Part shown: positions 35,901 through 43,506 of the stretch, one piece after another
How positions within the stretch are numbered: the first letter of the stretch is position 1
Layout: every line of letters begins with the position of its first letter
NCBI GenBank assembly: GCA_946811185.2
Contig: OX328111.1
Span: 40,288,388-40,352,387 of the forward strand
Reading direction: 5' to 3'
DNA: 64,000 nucleotides
DNA from: Hippopus hippopus
Taxonomy: Eukaryota > Mollusca > Bivalvia > Cardiida > Cardiidae
Position numbers and translations under genes: made by a program
The notes under the pieces: model-generated
The model's database searches: none
What the model was told of the DNA's origin: nothing
Seen by the model: only the letters and a program-made list of their open reading frames with translations

Positions 35901-38900
35901 ATCAAGCCCGGGGTGCCGCTTCGATTCCTTCCCCATAACCCTACTGTCTTTCAGACTTCAATTTTCCCCGTCCCCCACCCCAGTATATTTTTTTAAATGT
36001 AATATTATCAGTCACTAAAGGTAAGGTGTGTAGTTAAATGACGAGGAAAATATTGTTTACCGTTGGTTTAGTAGGAGCATGTTGAAAAAACTAATAATAT
36101 TTGTTGATATCATTAGGTTGGTCTTTAAAGTATGACTAGTTGAATCTGTGAATAAGCAAAAAGAATTATTTTTTACAGAATTACGACAGTGCCTACTGTC
36201 TTTCCAAATGGGGGACATCAGAGCACTCTGATCGTTTGCTATGTGTGTTTAAGGTATTGGTGTGCATGTGGAATCTTGGTGTCCTTATCAATCTTTAACT
36301 GATGAGGTTATTTTTTTTTTTTCGAATTCATCCAAGTTTGAAACAGTGCTATTTATTTTTCTCGATTTTTTTTTTTTTTCGATTTAATTAGGTATAATAT
36401 ATGTTACTGAATAAATGATAAAACATTGTTGTTATCATTTCATAGACACAGGAGATCGCGAGAGGCAACTTGGAGATTAAGATGGTCCCCTTTTTCAAAT
36501 CCTGTTTATTGAAAAAAGAAAAGAAACAATCTTGAAAACTATTTTATCATAAAATTGCCTATATGAGCCTATACGGTTACATGTAATGGAATTTTGTATA
36601 TTGCATGGTGGTGTTGGTGTGCATGTCATGCCTATTGTTGACATGGTTACAGGTGCTGAAGGGCACAGATTTGGTGGTGGACAGTTACATACGCTCACCT
36701 GACATGAATGTTGTATTTGACACGTACGCAGGGCCGAGGGGTTCTTTTGAAGTACCGATTGAAGAAGAAGGTATATTTGTACGTAACCACCCACAGAAAT
36801 CAAACACCAGCCTAATCAAGCTTACGCTTTCTTCCCCCACCCCCCGCCACCATACTAAAAACCAGCGAACTTGGCACAAGGTCCGATGTCCGCTGTGCGT
36901 GAGTCTGGGCTTGGATCCGTACGTTTGTTTTATTTAGATACCTGCTTCTTTACCCCCTACCAGATGGCAAAAGTTTGGACTTTCAGCATTTGCAGACCAC
37001 AGCTTAAAATATGACTCAAGTGAAAAGAATTGAGCCATGCTCTGTAAAAAGGGGGCTTTTGCGAAAAGTATCGACCAAGGTCAGCCTGCGCAGTCCGCGC
37101 AGGCTGACCTGGGCCGAAACTTTTCGCTTTTGTTCAATTTTCTGTATGTCGAAGGACCAGTCTACCTCATGATGAAGTTGGTTGTTGAAAAAAGTGAATA
37201 TCATGGATCCATAAGTAAGTGAGGGCTTGCTTGGTGCCATGGATCACCGAGATGCATTTAGCCCCCTTTTGTCAGAGCATGGCTCAATTATATTTGAAAG
37301 GTGGGAAAACATTCTGGTTACCAGCACTTTCTCCTTTTTTGTGTTCAAAAGCCTTCTTCATCAGGGTCTCACAACACGGATTGTTTAATAAACGGTTGAA
37401 ACACATGACAAATCTAAACAAAATAACTTTCCTTTCAATGTTCATCTTCAGAATTTATTTGAAACACTGTTTTTTTTTGTAAGATTTCTGCTTCCTATGG
37501 GATCAAAGAATACAGGTATTTGAAAATCGTCCTTGCCATAAATCGTTCAGTCCTTTGACATTTGGAATGAATGATTTATGGGTTAACTTTCAGTCGATTG
37601 GTTTGTTGATTGTTATATCAGTTATATCGCGGCGGCCAGTGCACCTATCCACGCTTTACCAGAACTCCACACAATATTCTTTCCAACCCACTGACTGCTT
37701 TCCCACATAACCATTGTCGAAACAATGGTCAGCAGTGAGAGAGGTATGAATCCTATGGCAATGACTATTATCACTCCTTGGAAAGAAATTGGCCGAGCCG
37801 GGGATCGAACCAGCGACCCCTTGTTCCCAAGGCCTGTACGCTACCGACTGAGCTACCGGGGCTCGGCTGATTAACACTCAGATCTTAACAGTAAAATCTA
37901 AAATTTTAGGTTCTGATTTCAGCTGTTTTATGGAAAGTGTGAATGAAGACCAGCGTGCATATATGTGCAGTCTGATCTTGATCTACATTCCGCGCTTCTC
38001 TGTTACTGCTTACAGTAATTTATCCGCATAGACTTCAGAATAAAATTCCCTGCTTAATTAGTCATCTGTGTAAATGCAATAGTATGTGGATTATAAATGT
38101 AGTAGGACGACTTTTAAATTGAACTGTCTAACGTTTTTTCGGCGTAGGTGTATGATCTCACTTTTGACCTACTTTAAGTACTAGGAGGAAATGAATTGTT
38201 ACTCATTTTGTGATTGGGCAAATTGCCGTACACGAAAACGGGTTGTAAAACAAGTTATTTCGTTTCTTGTAACAATGATAAAAAGATGTTGTATCTTGAA
38301 TTTGGTGATTCAGTTCGCAACGTGAATAACCATGCCTACCTAGGGGAACAATCGGTTTTATTGCGTTGTTAGCGAAGAAACTGAGTGCCTACTGATTTAC
38401 TCCTAGATTGAGTAGATGGGTGTGGTCAAGCATTTAGAAGGGTGATAAAACTCCGCCTTCTGATAACGACAAATCGTCGATGTTTGAAAGGTGCTTCAAT
38501 TTAGTACAAAAAGATGCTTCCCCATTCTTGAATGTTATTGATAATTCTGCTTCAACCATATGCAAAACAATTTAAAAGAGGCTACTTTAATAACTGTTTT
38601 CATCATTTGTCTTCATATTATACTACAAACGAATTTAAATATTCATATACCAGTGCCTCTTACGCCGTCCATCTTTTTTAAAGGTATTTCTTGTTAACAA
38701 TTAACTTCATGTTATCAACACCCTCCTCCTTTCCCGCCCCCCATTCCGTATCACGACTACAATTACTTTTATGAACGGTACATTAAGAATATACTGCACA
38801 GAATCTGCAGTCTGGTCTTGGATCTACTCTGCCTTCTACTTATTCTTTCCTTTTGAATATTTTTGTCGAAAATAACGATATTTACATATCAGCTATGCTC

Positions 38901-40040
38901 TTTGAAAGGGGGCTTAATGCATCTGCGAAAAGTTTCGGACCAGGTCAGCCTGCGCAGTCCGCGCAGGCTGACCTGGTCCGAAACTTTTCGCTGTATGAAT
39001 TCACCAATCATGGCATTCCTAACAAAAGTGAGCCGTGCTCTGACAAAAGGAATTTTACTGCAGCTCCGTGATACATTATATCAAGCAAGACATAAAGTAA
39101 CTACGGATCCATAAAGTCCATTTTGTCCTGTTACCGACTGAATCAAACGGTAGAATGGTCCTTGGACATGTAGAAAACTTATCTATAGCAAGGAGTTTCG
39201 ACCATGGTCAGCCTAACATGGTCCGATAATTTTCGCAGATGTGTTACGCCCCTTTTCACAGAGCATGATTTAAATATTAGTCGGATTCGCAAGAATATCC
39301 TGAATATCAAAGTGACGCAATTTCTGATTGGCTAAATAAGTGTTACTTTCTAAACTTATCCGCTCTTAGCGCTGATCGTTTTTTCGGCTATGGCTGCGAT
39401 GGGAAAGCAACCAGTGACTTGGGAAGAACATTGTGTGACGTACCAGTAATTTTAGATGGCCAGCCGTAGGGCTCAAACCAACACCCTCAAGTGACCAAAG
39501 ACTTGACGTTTACAACTCTAATCCTCAACCACCTGAGCTATGCAGTCTAGTCGAATGGTTGGTGAATACGGGCACTAATATTTATAGGCCTATCTGCAGT
39601 AACACAGGCCTTTGAAGCTCCATTGGGCTTTCACAGAACACTGAAATTTTCATTGGTTGATCATCGAACACCGTTACCAAAAATAACTCGTTGGCGCACG
39701 ACCTCAATAATAACTCAGTATTATTTTGCTTTTATATACGATGGAGTGATACGCCAATGTGCTATTGTCAGTAACGATGTCCGGTGATCGAGCAATGAAT
39801 ATTTAGGTATATTGCGATATAACAATGGAGTGTCAGAAGTCCATGCCAGTAAATACTTCCTCTGATTTGTTTCAGGGCCGTATGCAATATGTTTAGACAA
39901 CACCTTCAGCCGGATGTCCCCTAAACTCGTCTATGTTTATCTGGTCACTTACGTCGAATCAGAGTGGGAGAAGTACCAGAAGGAAATAGAGGCTCTCAGT
40001 TTAACAGTTACTAATTTCTCCGTAAGTTTGCAAAAAATAG

Positions 40041-40071
<31 letters not shown>

Positions 40072-41642
40072 ATAAGTTTGGTACTTTCAATTAGACACTG
40101 TAACCCAATTAAAAGAGATTGACTTCCGAAAACATTGTTCGATCATAGGCAAGTTTCAATCTTTGTTGCATTCTTTTCTTGAAATCTTTATACAAAGACC
40201 ATAGCTACATGTATCTGTATCTATACTAAATGATAATAAATTTAGGAACTTAAGGTTTGCAAAATCGGGAGTGTTACTCTTTTATGCTTATTTTCAGAAG
40301 AAAAAAAAAGGGGGCTACATTTAAGTGTAGAACTGAATGAAAAATGGTGAAATTGTATTAAAAAGCTATGAAAAATAATCTCGTAGTTCAATATGGCTAA
40401 TGACTTTTTCGAGAGTTCGAAACACTTTTCTTTCTAGTAATTCACGCTTAGGTAATATTCTAGAGGGAAATGTTTCGAACTCTTGAAAAAGGTAGTAGCC
40501 GAAACATTGAACAATAGAGTGTTGTTCATAGAGTTTCATTCATTCCCTGAGGAATTCATAGAGTCATCATGTTAAAAAGGACGCCATAACAGCCTTTCTT
40601 TCAGATAGCAAAGAACTTGAAGTCTGATCTTTGATTTACACTGCCCGATAAAAACAAATTTTCATCCAAAAAATACCTTTGGGATGGCAAAGTTTGGGTT
40701 TTTATTGTCAACTGAAATCTCATTTCACTTATTTATTTCAGAAGAGACAGGACTGCGGTTCACAGGCACTTGTGTTTTGGCCAAAAATAACTTGAATCGG
40801 CATATGCAATCAAAAAAAGCACAAGATGTCCATCTTATTTATTCGTTACCAAACATTACCAGCACTCATTTTTTTTCTCTAACAATCAAAGTGAAAATTT
40901 AAAAATTAGGACAGCATTCGGTGATTTCTGTTGAGCATTTTGTGTTAATTCTGTTGGTACTACCCCAGATCGTTGGAAAAGCTTTGAGAGCAGTGCGAAT
41001 GCAACGGCGTTTTCGCAGATGTGTTGCTACGCCCTTGCTTTTAGCAAATGATCTGCACAGATAGGCAAAGTACTACATTAAAGGGCAAGCTACCCTATTA
41101 ACCCATTGCCGCACAATCCCGACTTTTATCGGCTCTGAGAGGCAGCTTTCCAAGACATTGTGGGAAAAGGAGAAAACGCTGCATTTTCTCTTTTTTCCCT
41201 ACAATGTTTTCAAATCTTTCAGACAGAAATACAATCATTTCAGCCACGCTTTATTTGTCATCTGCAAAAACTTTCAATAACCTCGAGTCCAAAATTCTGT
41301 CATCTGTTGAAGGGTTAACCCCTAACCAAATTATTTTTAATTCATACCATATCATTTACCTTGTCATCATCATCGTTGCCAGAATTTCATTAAATATGTC
41401 TTTTTCAGACCTCAATCCATCAAGTGGAGCAGTCCCTTAAAGACGCATTAATGCACCAGGCACAAAGCCGCATGCACGTGATCAAAGACTGGTACCTCAT
41501 TTCCGGAAATAACAAATACATCCAACGCTGGTCCCTGGCTCAATGCTGTGTCATCGTTATAAGCACTTGTATACAAGTTTATTTTGTACGAAGACTTTTT
41601 AGAACTGTAAATGTGACACCCACATCTAAACCACGCGCGTAG
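17749..41642 (+). CDS. p24/TMED family cargo receptor (TMED6-like) with four alternative GOLD exons
   Basis: Coding exons: 17749-17964; one of 25279-25402, 33259-33382, 35750-35867 or 36653-36770; 39876-40021; 41409-41642. A transcript using one middle exon encodes 239 or 237 aa, close to the ~240 aa of vertebrate TMED6. Residues 1-20 are a hydrophobic signal peptide (MKQYVWFSVIVYVYGLL). The GOLD domain has its two conserved cysteines in CFFQKV (exon 1) and ICLDNTFS (exon 3). A coiled stretch leads to the WSLAQCCVIVISTCIQVYF membrane segment and a short RRLF tail. The WxxAQ entry, RRLF and the closing KPRA resemble TMED6. p24 proteins cycle between ER and Golgi, selecting cargo in COPI/COPII vesicles. 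I prefer the ATG at 17749 (A at -3) over 17737. Family is solid; the TMED6 subtype is inference. Confidence 0.82.
18042..18112. repeat. A-family hairpin
   Basis: Arms attgtagatcaagatcagac and gtctgatattggatctacat in TMED intron 1. Confidence 0.65.
18236..18466. repeat. B-family MITE
   Basis: TTAA start, perfect aatgctggtaaccagcatt core, right end ctggtatagggctaac. Confidence 0.7.
18568..18640. repeat. A-family hairpin
   Basis: Arms around gatcagactgcacgttctgt and tgcagtctgatcttgatcta. Confidence 0.7.
19213..19276. repeat. A-family hairpin
   Basis: Arms gtgtagatcaagatcagact and agtctgatctttgatctaca, with a minimal loop. Confidence 0.75.
19350..19612. repeat. D-family MITE, complete copy
   Basis: Inverted ends of about 45 bp: atggcatgcaacacacgaaa ... 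tttgcgtaaagtgtcgtc at the left, and the complement (gacggcactttacgcaaatg ...) at the right. It contains two GC-rich palindromes (tcctgcgcagtccgggtagg and gactgcgcggactgcgcagg). Other copies are at 23674 and 44458. Confidence 0.75.
19982..20198. repeat. B-family MITE, decayed
   Basis: TTAA at both ends with a heavily mutated core. Confidence 0.55.
20264..20308. repeat. (ATT)n microsatellite
   Basis: Runs of attatt and attgtt. It creates an artefactual poly-Leu frame. Confidence 0.8.
20765..20924 (-). repeat. tRNA-derived SINE, left part
   Basis: Contains cactggtcgcctcgatataa and a tail-like ggcgttaaatgcccaaca; its tRNA-like head (aggatcgaactcgatacacc) is cut by the foldback element at 20935 and resumes at 21841. 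Confidence 0.5.
20935..21840. mobile_element. MULE-like foldback element with ~270-bp inverted arms
   Basis: Arms 20938-21215 and 21558-21838 are reverse complements with few mismatches (left gtccgtagtttgactcctgt, right acaggagtcaaactacggac). The flanks both carry GATACACCCA (20925-20934 and 21841-21850), a 10-bp duplication. Long inverted ends with a 9-10 bp duplication fit the Mutator-like superfamily. The ~340-bp centre is non-coding and itself repeats the phrase ggaacgagaaatttcat. Confidence 0.65.
22097..22247. repeat. C-family MITE, internally deleted
   Basis: Left end atgagccatgctctg and right end tctcagagcatgtc, but only about 150 bp long; the middle is lost around tgtcagcctgcatagcccgc. 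Confidence 0.55.
22248..23600. mobile_element. DNA element with GGGAGACCGGGGCAAA inverted ends
   Basis: Left end GGGAGACCGGGGCAAAATGA and right end TCACTTTGCCCCGGTCTCCC are inverted repeats. The ~1.35 kb interior has no transposase. The end motif recurs internally (ggggcaaagtggtacat, ggggcaaagtgtaaaac, ggggcaaagtgttacat). A SINE sits inside at 22850-23100. No clear target duplication, so the superfamily is unassigned. Confidence 0.65.
22850..23100 (-). repeat. tRNA-derived SINE
   Basis: Shares gtcatatcacggcggtcggt and gaaagtttgcctcaaccggg with the SINE at 45290. The tRNA-like head is on the minus strand (cgggtatcgaactcacaac). Confidence 0.6.
23612..23938. repeat. C/D chimeric MITE
   Basis: Flanks are C (cattataccaagcaagccat at the left; atactttttgcagatgcatt and catagcatggctca at the right). 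From 23674 the sequence is D (ggcctgcaacacgcgaaaag onward), and it returns to C inside the second cagcctgcgcggactgcgca palindrome. The D right end is missing. Confidence 0.65.
24036..24250. repeat. B-family MITE
   Basis: TTAA at 24036-24039 and 24247-24250; core aaaggagaaaatgctgttta. Confidence 0.7.
24490..24650. repeat. Compound GAGT/GAGC/GAAC tetranucleotide tract
   Basis: Successive gagtgagtgagt, gcgagcgagcga and gaacgaacgaac runs with short interruptions. Confidence 0.85.
24874..25138. repeat. C-family MITE, complete copy (opposite orientation to 9439)
   Basis: Ends tgagccatgctctg and cagagcatggctca; central palindrome tcagcctgcgcggactgcgc. Lies about 140 bp upstream of TMED exon 2a. 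Confidence 0.75.
25279..25402 (+). CDS. TMED6-like alternative exon 2a
   Basis: Acceptor cacacag, 124 nt, donor gtaaac; phase 0 in, 1 out. Starts VIDGGDFKISAFLRN and ends EAKVG. The opening V-[IL]-x-G pattern matches the other three copies and the equivalent position of p24 proteins (VLDGG). It is the most distant copy, about 8 kb upstream of 2b. Confidence 0.6.
25420..26900. other. TMED intron between exons 2a and 2b, left part
   Basis: Includes a truncated C copy (26260-26367, agcccgcacggactgcgcag) and a short (CAA/CTA)n tract near 26085. The remainder is AT-rich with no exon recognised. Confidence 0.45.
26901..28530 (+). pseudogene. Non-LTR retrotransposon (CR1/Jockey-type), 5'-truncated and broken RT
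   Basis: An open frame from 26901 encodes reverse transcriptase blocks in order: GDPSNYRPISLL, FQSGFIKGDSTTN, FCDISKGFDRVWHRGLLHKL, TGVPQGSILWPLLFLAYIND. Around 27415 the frame runs NVRLIVETPDQAAIALN, so the FADD catalytic box is deleted. A frameshift near 27500 moves coding to another frame (VSSHTHLGVTFSEDL), which has in-frame stops near 27781 and 27892. A last segment (RLRLGCSSLNHDLHRR, then after a shift CSCGQIEAVDHYLLHCP) is the C-terminal Cys/His motif. The 3' UTR may run to about 28920. Inactive. Confidence 0.85.
28930..29710. other. TMED intron, no feature recognised
   Basis: AT-rich; poly-T and poly-A runs only until the A hairpin at 29713. Confidence 0.45.
29713..29782. repeat. A-family hairpin
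   Basis: Arms gatcagactgcacgttctgt and tgcagtctgatcttgatcta; flank ccttatcggacagtgtaga matches other copies reversed. Confidence 0.75.
29795..30039. repeat. C-family MITE
   Basis: Contains ttatggatccataaaaatcc, palindrome gcagcctgtgcggactgccc, end gagagcatggctcaat. The left end is missing. Confidence 0.65.
30220..30365 (+). repeat. SINE fragment (tail portion)
   Basis: Reverse complement of the non-tRNA part of the SINE at 45290 (agtactggtgtgagaaagcc, gcgtcactgaccgccttta), without its tRNA head. Confidence 0.5.
30830..32040 (+). repeat. ~166-bp tandem array
   Basis: Each unit contains gagctttgatatttggtatg, gacctctaccaagtttgttc, ggggtcaaaactggccccgc and aggaaaactttaaaattctt. About seven units with scattered substitutions. 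The small repeated reading frames in it are artefacts of the repeat. Confidence 0.85.
32045..32880 (+). repeat. 145-bp tandem array, six units
   Basis: The phrase aggtcaaatt occurs at 32111, 32256, 32401, 32546, 32691 and 32836, exactly 145 bp apart each time. The monomer is homologous to the array at 57.6-59.3 kb. Confidence 0.9.
33259..33382 (+). CDS. TMED6-like alternative exon 2b
   Basis: Acceptor after tattatttcctgttgaag, 124 nt (same length as 2a), donor gtaaat; phase 0 in, 1 out. Starts VLRGGNVDLSLKLRN and ends YECEETG after joining. It alone contains an extra cysteine, which could alter GOLD disulphide bonding. Confidence 0.68.
34198..34424. repeat. B-family MITE
   Basis: Left ctcttgaccaaacaacaaaa, core ggagaaaatgctatttacca, right gggttgtttgatagagttc. 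A further half copy follows at about 34520-34645. Confidence 0.6.
34760..35420. repeat. Outer foldback repeat containing a nested F element
   Basis: The left arm ctctcactcgataaaccttt ... ttgggataacaggtttaaaa is complementary to the right arm gattttaaacctgttatccc, which continues past the F insert with gataatgaaaggtctatcga. The right arm is split at about 35022 and resumes at about 35381. Confidence 0.65.
35022..35380. repeat. F-family foldback repeat, nested copy
   Basis: Same ~360 bp as 15546-15905 in the other orientation, with the hairpin ctggttgtgtgtgttattaa / ttaatatcacacacaaccag and the arm ggaaaaaagtagttccggca. It lies about 370 bp upstream of TMED exon 2c. Confidence 0.7.
35750..35867 (+). 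CDS. TMED6-like alternative exon 2c
   Basis: Acceptor gaacag, 118 nt, donor gtacca; phase 0 in, 1 out. Starts VLKGGDTMIQ and ends DIPET plus the split Gly. It is six nucleotides (two codons) shorter than 2a and 2b. Confidence 0.7.
35870..36650. other. Intron between TMED exons 2c and 2d
   Basis: Poly-T and poly-pyrimidine runs; no recognised repeat or exon. Confidence 0.5.
36653..36770 (+). CDS. TMED6-like alternative exon 2d
   Basis: Acceptor gttacag, 118 nt, donor gtatat; phase 0 in, 1 out. Starts VLKGTDLVVDSYIRSP, the copy closest to the canonical p24 pattern, and ends EVPIEEE plus the split Gly. It lies 785 bp downstream of 2c. Confidence 0.75.
37030..37287. repeat. C-family MITE, complete copy
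   Basis: Ends ttgagccatgctctg and cagagcatggctcaat; perfect central palindrome aaggtcagcctgcgcagtcc with gcgcaggctgacctgg. A B-family remnant follows (about 37290-37395). Confidence 0.75.
37620..37865 (-). repeat. tRNA-derived SINE with well-preserved pol III promoter
   Basis: On the minus strand from 37865: A box GTAGCTCAGTCGG and B box GGTTCGATCCC, in a tRNA-like head 37795-37865. The tail includes ttatatcgcggcggccagtg, shared with 13090. No continuous tRNA acceptor pairing, so SINE rather than tRNA gene. Confidence 0.65.
37880..38790. other. TMED intron, mostly unassigned
   Basis: Half of an A hairpin at about 37955-37990 and another at 38793-38830. Nothing else recognised. Confidence 0.4.
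38893..39275. repeat. Two overlapping C-family MITE pieces
   Basis: The first piece has a perfect palindrome (ccaggtcagcctgcgcagtc) at 38940-38985. The second starts gtgagccgtgctctgac at about 39029 and has lost most of its palindrome (ggtcagcctaacatggtcc). Confidence 0.6.
39390..39560 (-). repeat. tRNA-derived SINE
   Basis: Contains caaccagtgacttgggaaga and a minus-strand tRNA-like head with ccacctgagctatgcagtc. Confidence 0.5.
39876..40021 (+). CDS. TMED6-like exon 3: end of GOLD domain and linker
   Basis: Acceptor tttgtttcag and donor gtaagt; phase 1 in, 0 out. The first two bases complete a Gly codon, then PYAICLDNTFS, the conserved second GOLD cysteine region. Ends in ALSLTVTNFS. Confidence 0.82.
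40039..40071. repeat. (CTAT)n microsatellite
   Basis: ctatctatctatctatctat run, 20 bp after the donor of TMED exon 3. Confidence 0.9.
40075..41095. other. TMED intron 3, mostly unassigned
   Basis: A small inverted repeat at 40405-40492 (tttcgagagttcgaaaca against tgtttcgaactcttgaaa) and half of an A hairpin near 40620. Nothing else recognised. Confidence 0.45.
41098..41318. repeat. B-family MITE
   Basis: TTAA at 41098-41101 and 41315-41318; ends CCCATTGCCGCACAATCC and GTTGAAGGG. Ends 90 bp before the last TMED exon. Confidence 0.7.
41409..41642 (+). CDS. TMED6-like exon 4: helix, membrane span and tail
   Basis: Acceptor ctttttcag, phase 0, 77 codons and TAG. Encodes a helical segment (SLKDALMHQAQSR), then the single membrane span and a cytoplasmic tail VRRLFRTVNVTPTSKPRA. 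The tail lacks a terminal KKxx retrieval signal. Confidence 0.85.
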   Translation, partial: TSIHQVEQSLKDALMHQAQSRMHVIKDWYLISGNNKYIQRWSLAQCCVIVISTCIQVYFVRRLFRTVNVTPTSKPRA

Positions 41643-41668
41643 AAATTCGATTGATTATGTATCAAATT

Positions 41669-41674
41669 AATAAA
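41669..41674 (+). promoter_or_regulatory. Polyadenylation signal candidate for the TMED6-like gene
   Basis: AATAAA 27 bp after the stop codon. It is very close to the stop, so a later site may be used instead. Confidence 0.35.
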
Positions 41675-41825
41675 TTCATTGAACACATAGATCCGGTTTT
41701 CCCAATATTGTTCGCCATCTTACTGAGACTTGAACACCTATTTTATTTTTTAACATTTTGTTCATCCTCGATTTCAAAATTGATTGGTGGAATTGCCACA
41801 TTTTTTATCCGTGAGGAAAAAGAAC

Positions 41826-42090
41826 GAACCATGCTCTGGTGAAATGGGGCTAAATGCATCTCAGTGATACGTTATACCAAGCAAGTCATCTAACAATTAT
41901 GGATTCATAAAATCTAGTTTTTTCAACAACCAACTGAATCATGAAGTAGAATGCTCCTTGGACATGCAGAAAATTTATCAAAACCAAAAAGTTTCGACTA
42001 ATGTCAGCCTGCACGGACTGTGGAGGCTGACATGTGTTGTTACTTTTTGCAGATGCATTAAGTCCCCTTTATCACAGAACATGGCTTGGT
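41826..42090. repeat. C-family MITE
   Basis: Left end gaaccatgctctgg, right end cacagaacatggctt; palindrome tcagcctgcacggactgtgg is decayed. It lies just downstream of the TMED stop. Confidence 0.65.
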
Positions 42091-42100
42091 TGATCCAGAT

Positions 42101-42337
42101 TTAACTCTGAACGAGTGACGAAAAGATTTTAGACATGCCTTAACTGAAAGCATTGTCAGACGATAAATAAAGTATGGGTCAAATGGTTGAATTTGGCTTT
42201 AACAGGATAGAAAACGTTGTATGATGAATAGTAGAAGAAAAGAAATACCTAATTACCAGCATTTTTGTCGTATCCCACATTTTTTTGAACAGCGCTTTTC
42301 TTCAGGGTCGTTAAAACTTAGAATTTCTGTGTGGCAA
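42101..42337. repeat. B-family MITE, decayed
   Basis: TTAA at 42101; right end ctgtgtggcaaagt without TTAA. A second B fragment follows at about 42340-42520. Confidence 0.55.
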
Positions 42338-42602
42338 AGTAGATCTTTGAGATTCGTCCAAATTGAAAGCCTTAGCAAGCAACCTATTTCATCTTATCCA
42401 AATTATGTGATTTGTCTTTCAAAGGGAAGAAAACAATGTGAGAAAAGGATAAGATTTTCTCCTTTTCTCACACCGTTTTCAAAAGATTTCTTCCTGGGGA
42501 TCTCGTGATTGTATGGTTAAGTATTAGACTCTTTTTTTCCCCCATTACAAGCATCGAAAAACTTTGAAAGTAACACAACTTCTGATTGGCTAAACCATTA
42601 AC

Positions 42603-42868
42603 TGAGCCGTGCTCTGTGAAAAGGGGGCTTAATGCATCTGCGAAAAGTATCGACCCAGGTCAGCCTATGCAGTCCGCGCAGGCTGACCTGGCCGAAACTA
42701 TTCGCCATTGGTCAATTTTCTGTCTTTCAAAGGACCAATCTGCCTCATGATTAAGTCGGTTATTGAAAAAAAGTGGCTCCTATGGATCTATGATTATGTG
42801 ATGACTTGGGCTAGTATCGTGTATAACGGAGATGCATTAAGCCCCCTTTTGCCAGAGCACGGCTCAAA
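42603..42868. repeat. C-family MITE nested in another foldback repeat
   Basis: Ends tgagccgtgctctg and cagagcacggctca. The flanks are inverted to each other (aactttgaaagtaacacaac / ttctgattggctaaac at the left, ttagccaatcagagg / gtgttactttcaacttt at the right), so this C copy sits in the centre of a second palindromic repeat, also seen at about 52320-52440. Confidence 0.65.
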
Positions 42869-43186
42869 TTTTGTTTTAGCCAATCAGAGGGTGTGTTACT
42901 TTCAACTTTGGAAAAATCTAGAGAATAAGACTAGGAATGTTCTTAGGAATGTATGGTGAATACGGACCCAGAATTTTTACCGAAAACTTCCATAGATCGG
43001 AACAAATCCTTCTAATGTTGAGGTTAATTTTGTTCGTGTTTACGGACGGTGTAGCCCGAGACCCGACTCAACAGAACACGCGCTCCTATCTGGGATCTTT
43101 AATGTTCGAAATAAAAGCAACATTGGACATGCTCAATTCTTCCATTGCTCAGGTCCAATCCCAAACCAACTTACAATGTTTTAAAT

Positions 43187-43190
43187 GATA

Positions 43191-43221
<31 letters not shown>

Positions 43222-43247
43222 TACAGACAGACAGACAGACAGACAGA
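43187..43247. repeat. (ACAG)n microsatellite
   Basis: gacagacagacagacagaca run with one interruption (gatacagac). Confidence 0.9.
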
Positions 43248-43506
43248 ATTTTGCACCTTTTTGTACCCCGCCCTTCATTGTGTCTTCAAAGCACCTTGCT
43301 ATCGGTGCCGCATTTCCACAACTTTATGAAAACTGCATAATAAGAGATAACGTCAAAACAGTGACGTAAGATTCTAATGACATAAAACCAACGTGACGTT
43401 ATTACTAAGGTTTTTTCTATATCCGTTTTTCACATGTTGCTGTGAGTAACCTGCTTTATCACTCTGTAGAACTTCAAAACAAAAACACATTTATCTAGCG
43501 TCCGCA

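Noticed and set aside
37795..37865. Functional tRNA gene on the minus strand
   Set aside because: It is joined to a tail shared with other dispersed copies, so it is a SINE head.
38144..38176. A fifth TMED alternative exon after ggcgtag at about 38147 (GTG TAT GAT ...)
   Set aside because: The frame stops after nine codons and lacks the V-[IL]-x-G pattern.
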